DNA from: Mauremys mutica | Taxonomy: Eukaryota > Chordata > Testudines > Geoemydidae | NCBI RefSeq assembly: GCF_020497125.1 | Contig: NC_059072.1 | Location: 51,308,697-51,372,696, forward strand | Direction of reading: 5' to 3' | Length of the DNA stretch: 64,000 nt | Part shown: piece after piece, positions 55,694 through 64,000 of the stretch | Layout: the number at the start of each line of letters is the position of its first letter | How positions within the stretch are numbered: the stretch's first letter is position 1 | The notes under the pieces: generated by a model | The model's input: the letters and a program-made list of their open reading frames with translations, nothing else | What the model was told of the DNA's origin: nothing | The model's database searches: none | Made by a program: the position numbers and the translations under genes

Positions 55694-57764
55694 TCCTACA
55701 CATTCATTATGTGCATAGAAGAATGGTATGATGTGCTTGTTGACCTGAACCATGTCTGCAAGGTATTTCAGAATGCTTCAACTCAGGCATCTGTCTAATT
55801 CAGGCTTCTTTGTGCAAGTTGTGGTGTGTTAAAGGAAAAAACAGTGGAATCAATGCTGATCAACCTCCTGTTGATACCGCTACGGTAGATAAGGAACTAG
55901 ATTTATAATTTTAATTCTTTGAAACAAGAAAGAAAAGATCTTTGATTAGGTATGGCAGGATGAGAACATGCACGTTCCAGGACTTTAATTCAAAGTGGAT
56001 TTCTACAGGATTAGCCTCACTTGTGTTTATAGCTACTTTCTGAATTCCAACAAAAATGTGGATTTTTCCATTGCATCACATTATGCAGTAATCTTTCAGA
56101 AAATGTACTGAGAGTGAAGTGCAGAGGTCTCAAAATAAAATACCAGTAGACAAAACAAATGATCATTCTTACAAAGAAGTTGCAAAGTCTTGCTGAAATG
56201 ATACAGGCCTCACCTTGATCACCAGTTTTCTTGTGAAGAATAGACTGCAGCAGGCTTATTTTCACACCTGTGGTGCACTGCATGTTTTCACATTTCTGCC
56301 TGTTAATATCGCTTCTGTAGAATGAAACTTGACAAACTTAAAATGATCAGGACCTATTTGAGGACTTCAGCGAGCCAATAAAGACTCTCAGGACTTGACA
56401 GTAAAAGCAGTACAATATAAACTTTCCAAAAACCTTACCTATAATAGTCAGATAAAGGAATTTGTACCTAAAAACTGAGAGATCCCCCAGACAACTGAAG
56501 ACTATGACACCCCGTGTGTGTTCAAATGTCTGTCATGCAGATCTGTTTGCAACACATCCATGATATATTTGTTGCTGTTTTGCTAGGGTTGTGGAGTTAT
56601 TTTTGTTTTTGTTTTTTAAATTGTGTTAAAATTCAAAATCAAGAGAATTGGAACCTCTCAGGATTTGCTATTTTGATGAGTAGCACAAATTAAAATAATT
56701 AAGTGACAGCTGTATAGAAATAGCAAAAGCCTTGTGAAACTGGAGTGAGTAGCAGCTGTAGAGATGTGCTTTTTGTCACAGCTGAAAACACTTTTGTAAA
56801 TATTCCTTAAGACAAAACACCAAACTATTTGGGATGTTTGAGAAATTATTTTCATAGCTGTGGAAATGGCAGTACTTGCAGAGCATTGCTGCTTATTGAG
56901 TTAAAAGACATTAAAGGCATTAGTGGAATTAAACTGTATTATAACCGCTACCTCCTGATAAATGGGCTCTCCTTTTTTTCAAAATAGATGTCTGTGTGAA
57001 TTTGGTAGGAAGGGAAGATGCTTTCTGCTGTAAATAAATAATTCAGTGGGACTGTATGAAGGAAGAATCCCCGTCATTATTATATTAGGTGGGTAAGGAG
57101 AGTGTCTTAGCCACTACTACCCTCCAGAAAGCATTAGAACCACATGATCTGTACAATGGAATGAAAACTACAGATGCACAGCACTGATGCCTTCTCTGTC
57201 AAAAACAAGGCTATATGCTAGCATAATTTTCTTGTTAGTAGCAGCCTGTGCACCTTGTGTTAACTAACTGATACTCGTTAATCAATTTCAGAGTAATGAG
57301 TAAATATATAATAGCATTTTGAAAAAAGTACTATTTTATACAAATTGTAAGTAAATAATTATAGAGAGACATTGGTTGGTAGTTGTTTAGTCATACAAAT
57401 GTGAATATTTAATGATAGTGAAGTTGAGAAAGCATTTTAATTTTTTCTTTTTTACAAACTTCAGTAGATTTTAAGTATCATTTTGCAATCTTAAGTCCTG
57501 TTCCTATGAACACTTAGGCATGTCCTTAGCTTTACTCATATAAATAGTCCCACTGATTTCAGGGGGATTACTTGGTGAAGTGCAAGTCTTTTGCAGATTG
57601 GGTCAGAAGTTGTGAGTTCAGTGAACTTAGTAGTCATAAAAAGTACATTAACAAAGTACATTGATCTGTCATAAGAGACATGATCTGCGCTAATCTCCTA
57701 AGTATGACGTGCATGTGGAGGGAAAATAGAAGAGAAATGGGTGTACTAATGGCAGTATATAGAC

Positions 57765-58017
57765 TATATCAGGGTTCAAAAAGAACTAGATAAGTTCGTG
57801 GAGCATAGGTCCATCAATGGCTATTAGCCAGGATTGACAGGGTTGGTGTCCCTAGCCTCTGTTTTCCAGAAGCTGGGAATGGGTGACAGGGGATGGATCA
57901 CTTGCTGATTACCTGTTCTGTTCATTCCCTCTGGGGCACCTGGCATTGGCTATTGTAGGAAGACAGGATACTAGGCAAGATGGACCTTTGGTCTGACCCA
58001 GTATGGCTGTTCTTATG
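57765..58017 (+). mobile_element. CR1 LINE 3' end
   Basis: The sequence agggttcaaaaagaactaga, ggtccatcaatggctattag, cattccctctggggcacctg and gacccagtatggctgttctt atg is the CR1 3' untranslated region and tail. It is 5'-truncated with no coding part, and closer to the usual CR1 pattern than the copy at 23135-24451. Confidence 0.9.
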
Positions 58018-59549
58018 TTCAGTTTCATTCCCCAACTGTTTTTGTCATTCATGCAGCACCCAACTCCCTTTCATATGGTTTGCAATATGTCTGTATTTTT
58101 TAAAGTTCGTGTTTTTTCTCATAACCTGAAGATTTGACAGACTGTATGTAATTGAAATACAAGTTTAAAAAAGTAGTCAGAGAAAATTATTGCCTCTAAA
58201 GTTTAACAGAAGGGGTTTGCTCTTTTTCTATGGAACACTTGATTTTTTTATAAAATATTTTTTCCCTACACAAAATGTAGAGAATGTTATATCAGAAGTT
58301 TCATTTACCCATATTTTATGAGTAAATTTGATTAAAGAACATTCATTGGGCTAGATTCTGTACGGTGGCAGAGATTTGCTCAGCACAGCAAGGATGAGTG
58401 GGAATTTAGGGAGTTGATTACAGCTCCTCTCTTCTCTGGCCCACTGCAACCTGGAGTAGCTTAGAGCAGCCTCTAGTCTGCAAGCTTCCAGGTTGCTCTT
58501 AACTAGGCCAACTGGCATCAGTTCGCAAGGGGCTATCTTCCAGCTGAAAATAGATGGAGCGTAGCACACTGCAGCTACACATTCCCTTTCCTCCCTTGAC
58601 ATGCCCACTATATTGGGGCTTTAGAAGGCAGCGGCAGAAGAACTGACTGTCAGCTCTATGCACACTGGAAATCCCCAGTTGGAGCAATGCAGTTTGTTTC
58701 CACTCCCTTTGTGTCATCTGAGTGTCACAAAGGGAGCAGGACAACAAATCCTCCCCATTGTGCCTAAAATTTTATTGATGCATAATTAAACTGAATTTTT
58801 TGTAGCATTTCACAAGGGGGGGAAATATATTGTCCCACTAGAAAGTAAGTCAGGTTGATATTGCTTTATTTTTTCCACAAAGTGAGTTGTGTTTTACAAG
58901 CTACAGTGTTAGTTATTTGCACATTTTTAAGCATTTTGACATAAACGGGTAGGGTATATAATCTTAGACTTTGATACATTTTGATGTTTCGATCTTATTG
59001 TGATCATGTTATTTCTGCAAAATTCACAACTGCTGATTTTCTAATCCACAGTAGGTAGGACCTTTAAGTTTCAGAATAGTGCTGGAAGGGTTTGACGTTA
59101 GCTTCTTTCTTTCCTTTGGGGATATTGAAGTGATTCATAATCTCTGTGTAACATTTCTGTGTTTTGAAAATAAAAAACAAACAAACTTAGTAATATTGGG
59201 AAAAGGATGGTTTAATAAACTGAGTTTCATATTAAGGTGCAAGAAAGAGTTTGTCCTCTGGCCATAGTGAAGTTTAATTTTCCTCACAGTGTTTTCAGAA
59301 GCAGACCAGGTTTACAATCTAGCCTTTGCACTATGAAAGGGACTGAGGGGTTGTTCCCATGGCAAGGCTGAGAGATTCTCACTGACACAAGTGTTCCCTA
59401 GCAAGCAAGCCAAACCAGACAATGGACAGAGAGAATAATGCTGTAAGAGCTTTAGTCATTGACTTCATTTGGGAACAGAATCAAGCCCCACATGAATAAA
59501 TAGGAAATCACCTCATGAAGATGATGTACTTCTACCGTGTGTATATATA

Positions 59550-60350
59550 GGGCTTGGCTACACTGGAGAGTTGCAGCGCTGGAGGTGGCTTTACAGCGCT
59601 GCAACTCTCTCACCGTCCACACTTGCAAGGCACATACAGCGCTGTATCTCCCTGGCTACTGCGCTGGCTGTACTCCTGCTCTGCCTGGGGAATAACGACT
59701 GCAGCGCTGGTGCTGCAGTGCCAGTGTAAACAGTGATTAATCTTACTACGCTGTAACTGACCTCCAGAATTTTCCCATAATGCTTTTAACTAAAGAACTC
59801 TCTTTGTTTTGTTATGATGCCTCTCTTTGTTTTGTTGTGAACTCGGGGCTCCCGGAGCTGCTTATCTAAAAAACAAACGCAGCTCCTGTTTGCTGTGAAT
59901 GAGGCAGGCAGGAGGATGAATGTCCACAGCCTAGTGTTTGCTTGAGGAGAGAAACAGCACGGCGGGTGGGGGGGAGGGAGTCCGTCGGAGCAGCTGCTTA
60001 TCTGGTCTGCAGGCTATTTGCATTTAAGAGTGAATGAGGGGTTGGGGAAGTGGTCAGAATTTGCAAGGCAGGGAGCTGACAGTGTCGGCTCCAAAAATCC
60101 ACTCTCTCTCTCTCCCCCACACGCTCCCTGTCACACTCCACCCCACCGGCCTCTTTTAAAAAGCACGTTGCAGCCACTTGAACGCTGGGATAGCTGCCCA
60201 TAATGCACCACTCCCAACACCGCTGTAAATGTGGCCACACTGCAGCGCTGGTAGCTGTCAGTGTGGCCACACTCCAGCGCTTTCCCTACATAGCTGTACG
60301 AAGACAGCTGTAACTCCCAGCGCTGCACACCTGCAAGTGTAGCCAAGCCC
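59550..60350. mobile_element. Long-ended palindromic DNA element (possible Harbinger-like)
   Basis: The ends GGGCTTGGCTACACT and AGTGTAGCCAAGCCC are exact inverted copies, flanked by ata on each side. The arms are full of cagcgctg motifs and pair over a long distance. It is related to 17071-17463. No transposase was recognised. Confidence 0.75.
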
Positions 60351-60375
60351 ATAGTCTCTATTTGGATTTAGATAT

Positions 60376-61126
60376 TGTGATAGACCCAGACCAGGTACAG
60401 CAGAATAGCAGAAGGCAGATATACTGGCCACTGGATTAACAGTTTTCTGTTCCCTGACTGACCAGAGCAGGGGCTGCTCCAGGCTAACGAGAACACCTGA
60501 CTCTAATTAACCTGCAAAGAGTCAGGTGAGGCCATTAAGCTAATGTGACCACCTTACTCTAATTAAGGCCCCGCTGATATTATAAAAAGGGCTCAGTCCA
60601 GTCAGGGAGAGGAGAGACGAAGAGGAAGTGCGGCTGAAGGGTTGGTTAATGAAGACATTCTCAAGCCATCGTTAAGGGAGCCCTAAGGTAAGGGTGAAGA
60701 AGGGAGAAGCGGGAGAGCTGTGGGGAAGTGGCCCAGGGAAATGTAGCAACTCTGGCAGTGAAAGGTTGGCTGCCAACAGCTGCTACCATTAAGGTCCCGG
60801 GGCCACTTCCCTGGCCCACCTGGAGTAGAGGGCGGGCCCGGGTTCCCCCCAACCCACCACTACAGGAACATATCCTGGGAGGGAAGTCAGGCCCATGTCA
60901 GGACAGGAGGCTAAACTGTTCTCAAATAAGCCCCCAGGGACAACAGAGACAGTGGGAGTTCTCTCACCAATCTCCTTGCTGGCCTGTGATGAAAAAGGGC
61001 TCAGTAGACTGTAACCCTGGCCTAGAGAACGAAGGGCTACGTGGAGGGTCACAGTGAGCCATTGAGGCTAGCATAAACCGCCTAGAAGCGCAGGACCCAC
61101 GGGAGCAAGGTCAGAACTCTGTCACA
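60376..61126 (+). mobile_element. Solo LTR of an endogenous retrovirus
   Basis: Starts TGTGATAGACCCAG and ends AACTCTGTCACA (TGTGA/TCACA inverted ends), with an atat duplication on each side (60372-60375, 61127-61130). A 4-bp duplication is typical of gammaretrovirus-related ERVs. A TATAAAAA box is at 60581-60588. No internal viral genes. Confidence 0.8.
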
Positions 61127-61564
61127 ATATAGAATGTTTACAAAGCACTTAAGAGAGTACCTGGATAAAGGGTGCGATACTGAGTGTATATTGTATACTG
61201 TATATAACGTGGAAATTATTTTTATTTTATCAATGTTGAAATTTTGGTAATTTTTTAATGATTTAGTCATTGTCTGAGAGTTGTCTCATTTCAATACTGT
61301 GGTTGTCAGTGTATACATTTATGGGATTCACATCTTAACAGCTAAATGTGTCCTAAGATAATGGGTGGCTTCTCAGGGCCTCGTCTGATTCATTGTTCAT
61401 AAAACAGTTTGTGTGCGCACACACCCTGGACCCAGCAGGAGAATGAAATTAAAACAATATTGATTCTCCATAACTTCTGGCTTGTACTACTTTGTTTTTC
61501 TAGTCTTGAATAAGTATTTTTAATCAATCATTCTTTTTCTATGTTGTGTTTTATAAGGAAATAT

Positions 61565-61760
61565 TGTCAAATCACTGATAACAATAGTTAGCATTTATAT
61601 AGCACTTGTCATCTTCAAACAACTTAACAAATATTAGCATACTAATTTTCCCAACATACTCTGTGAGATAGATAACTAAAATTCTTACCAGTTTACAGAT
61701 GGGAGGACCTGAGGTAAGAACAGGTAAATTGAGTTGCCCAGGATCGGAGCAGGAGTCAGT
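61565..61760 (+). repeat. L2/MIR-type SINE or LINE 3'-end fragment
   Basis: The phrases atttatatagcacttgtcat, caacttaacaaatatt, tttacagatgggaggacctg and gttgcccaggatcggagcag follow the pattern of amniote L2/MIR-related repeats. Confidence 0.5.
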
Positions 61761-61969
61761 GTCAGAACTTAGAAGTAGAATTCAGGAGAATCCTGGTTTC
61801 TAGTAATTTGAAGTGATCTCATCATGACAGTTGATTGGAAAATTGTTTTCCCATCCTGCAAAATCTTTTGAGATTTTAAATATTTTCTCATTCTCTGATG
61901 GGATGAAACTGAGACTTTTCAGTTTCTTTTTTGTGAAAAACAAGAGAGAGAGACCCCAGAATAGCCCGT

Positions 61970-62050
61970 ATCCCAGTGGATCAAGCACTCACCTGGGATG
62001 TAATAGTCCCAGGGTCAAGCCCCTGTTCTGCCTTATTCAGACCAGGTAAT
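61970..62050 (+). repeat. tRNA-like SINE or palindromic fragment
   Basis: cccagtggatcaagcactca followed by cctgggatgtaatag and gggtcaagcccctgttct resembles a tRNA-derived head with A- and B-box-like segments. Truncated; not a functional tRNA. Confidence 0.45.
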
Positions 62051-62089
62051 TAATGCAGACCTATTTAGAGAAGACGATGTTAATACGAA

Positions 62090-62200
62090 GTAGGAACCTT
62101 TTAGTTCATGCCCATACTGTCCACAAGGGGGAATTTCAGTGCGGCATTTTGGTGCAAATACCCATAGTCTGAACTGCGAGGCAGTGTAGACATAGCCTTG
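62090..62200. repeat. Palindromic DNA-element fragment (gtgtagacatagcc end)
   Basis: The right end cagtgtagacatagcc matches the gtgtagac-type ends of the possible Harbinger-like family; the left end is unresolved. Confidence 0.4.
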
Positions 62201-62844
62201 GAACCTTGTTAGCATAACATACTGCGGTTGAAAGAATACAACAGTTCATTTTCTGGGTTGATGTAAAACGGTGGATGGTAGTATTGATGGGCAAATATTC
62301 GGAAAGTTGGATAGTCCTTTAGCCTTGCGACATTGTCTTCAATGGGAAACATGCAGCATTTTGAATGTGTACTACTAAGTCTGCATATGGACACTCCTCC
62401 ATTATCATGCTAAGTGCTGTGTGGTTGTTTGGGGGAGTTTTTGCCCTCATACCAGCACAAACAGATCATTTAAATTAATCTCTATTGTAATTAGGTCAGA
62501 ATGACAGAGCTAGTAAGTGTTTAACACACTTAGAAATCCATGACAATTTTGTGGTCGTTGCCCCTTTATTTCTCTCTGAATAAATATGACATCTGATCAT
62601 GGTATGTTTTCCTCCCCTTTTGCAACTTGCCAGCTGTGGTAGTTTGTGAAACAGTGTGGCCTCAGCATAGCCAGAGGGCCCAATTACATTGGAGCTCTGA
62701 TAAGACTGATTCTTTAATCAAAAATACATTGATTTTTTTTTAAAATCAGATCTTGGAAAAATGCAGCTTATCTGTTTTAATTCGAATTGGTTTTATAAGC
62801 AACAAGGGATACGGTCATAAGTTGGGTGACTCTGTTAAGACCTT

Positions 62845-62960
62845 TTAGCTTTTCTGTGTCCCAGTTTCCCCATCTATAATGTGGGGATTAAAACACCTTC
62901 TTTATTAAATGCTTTGAGATCCTCTGATGAAAATAGTGATAGCAATGCTAAATATTATTA
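62845..62960 (+). repeat. MIR-like SINE 3' part
   Basis: The sequence gtgtcccagtttccccatct, atgtggggattaaaac, atgctttgagatcctctgat and aatattattaatta matches the body and tail of the MIR-like SINE seen at 6285-6455. Confidence 0.55.
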
Positions 62961-64000
62961 ATTATGTACAGCACTTAAGAATAATACGGTTTGCCCAGTA
63001 GAACACTATATTAATTCTATATGTGTATCAGAGTGAAGTATAGACATTTTTCTTCTCAACAGTACTACATCCATCTAGTGTTACACCTCACATTGCTACC
63101 TGAAGGCGATAGTTTAATGTACAATAGCACGTGCCAGTTTCTTGCAGCTGGGATTGACTTAATGAGTACAAAGTGGATACAGATAGTGTTAAACGGGGTC
63201 TTGCAAATAGTTAACATTTTCTGAGGCAAACTGTATCAAAAGCCTAGTTGTGTGGGGGAGCAGGGTAATCTTGTTTTCAATATTTTTAGGTTTCTTCAGT
63301 CTTGAAATTACAGACCATAAGTGCTTACATACTACAGTGGTAAGTGCTATAGAAAATCCTAAATTAGATGGTAAGACCCTATGCAGATTGACACAATTAT
63401 ATCTACTCTCCAGATAACTGCTTTATCCCATTTTCCTCAGAGACTTTTACCTGTAGTGTTTGGAAACTGGTAACACAAATTTAAATTCATAACACATTGC
63501 TAACTAGAGATTTCTGCTGCTTTTTTAAATTTAAAACACAGGCTGTCGTCATCTCAGAAACCTGAAATGAAAAAGGGAATAGAGAGTATACATACCCTAA
63601 GTATGTTTGTTCAGATCACAAGTATTAGGTTCTTATCATAGATTAGTATGCAAGAGAACAGTGCACCAGGAGCTTCCTAAAATCCCAGTTGCTTTGCTGG
63701 CCTTTAAATCTGAACAGTATCTGTGTCTTTGTATGTTGTACTTCATCTGATACATTGCAGCAGAACATGCAAGTGATTTGTCTCTTGTTATTTAGTAAAA
63801 CTTACATTTGCTAACAAGGCACAAAGCTTCCATCTAATCATGTCTTTTCTAAACCATTTGGTTTATGGTGTAGCATTGTTCCAAATAAGGTAGTCTATTA
63901 ACGCAACAATTATAAGGTAGAAATTCAAAAGAGTAGAGATATGTATACTTTGTGTCTGTGTCAATATGATATGAAAGTCTTGCCACAAATGACTGATGCC

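Larger units (their letters stand above)
54176..56010 (+). pseudogene. Fossil hAT transposase (DUF4371/ZMYM1-like), interrupted by a younger hAT
   Basis: The left part encodes NKLILIASEITQTSVTRIKT and ARYYYVILDDTSDINHLKQF in one frame. This resembles the DUF4371-type hAT transposase block with its catalytic-region pattern (KYYSIILDCTPDISH in relatives). After stops and frameshifts, EFIPVNGRTGEGLIE and a VPARHDLNQVV-like phrase follow, then a CESSFL/ALKHF-like region to 54890. Beyond the nested element (54901-55693) an EEWYDVLVDLNHVCKVFQNA phrase continues the family pattern. Many stops make it non-functional. Homology is from memory of the family; the exact family is uncertain. Confidence 0.6.
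52878..64000 (+). other. DOCK4: DOCK4 intron 8, 5' part (partial)
   Basis: The intron opens with the donor at 52878 (GTAATA) and runs off the window; I found no exon fitting the next DOCK4 segment. It contains two or more hAT elements, a fossil hAT transposase, a CR1 3' end, a long-ended palindromic element, a solo LTR and SINE fragments. I recognise nothing in 56100-57480, 58020-59540, 61130-61560, 62200-62840 or 62965-64000. Confidence 0.75.

Noticed and set aside
61970..62050. tRNA gene
   Set aside because: A- and B-box-like segments are present but there is no complete cloverleaf or anticodon arm; it fits a tRNA-derived repeat.

Overview
The window reads as nuclear DNA of a turtle (Testudines). 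It has vertebrate-style split exons with GT-AG introns. Its repeats are those I associate with chelonian genomes: CR1 LINEs, Penelope-like element tails, many non-autonomous hAT elements, long-TIR palindromic DNA elements, ERV solo LTRs and MIR-like SINEs. The species call is from pattern recognition, not a database search; another sauropsid such as a crocodilian is less likely.

The only host gene I can support is DOCK4, on the + strand. Seven consecutive coding exons lie at 22830-22913, 25887-25927, 27500-27555, 29724-29820, 42175-42323, 48902-48986 and 52726-52877. They keep one reading frame across all six introns and encode most of the N-terminal SH3 domain plus the start of the DOCK N-terminal region. 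The first exon must lie upstream of the window and the next exon downstream, so about 22.8 kb at the left and 11.1 kb at the right are partial introns.

Nearly everything else is intron and transposon. 1-17.5 kb: a 5'-truncated Penelope-like element with an open frame (RT with YIDD plus GIY-YIG nuclease), at least six hAT elements with identifiable 8-bp target duplications, solo LTRs, and a cluster of short Penelope-tail insertions including a perfect 93-bp-arm palindrome. 17.5-22.8 kb: quiet intron. 23-25.4 kb: a CR1 LINE split by two hAT elements, then a fold-back Penelope-tail insertion. 31-33 kb: two hAT elements. 34.7-39.7 kb: two inverted, convergent promoter-like repeats, each with a perfect heat-shock element and a TATA box, enclose degenerate sequence, a GC-rich hAT and a dead CR1 reverse transcriptase; I suspect a decayed DIRS-like element. 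44.4-50.9 kb: palindromic DNA elements and a possible LTR relic interrupted by a hAT. 53-56 kb: further hATs and a fossil hAT transposase. 57.8-62.2 kb: a CR1 3' end, a palindromic element, a solo LTR and SINE fragments.

The most interesting points are (1) the duplicated heat-shock-type promoter repeats, (2) a hammerhead-ribozyme-like fold in the Penelope tails, (3) very short and fold-back Penelope-tail insertions with their own target duplications, and (4) hAT families with unrelated ends but shared internal modules, suggesting chimeric origin. I see no tRNA or rRNA gene, CRISPR array or bacterial feature.
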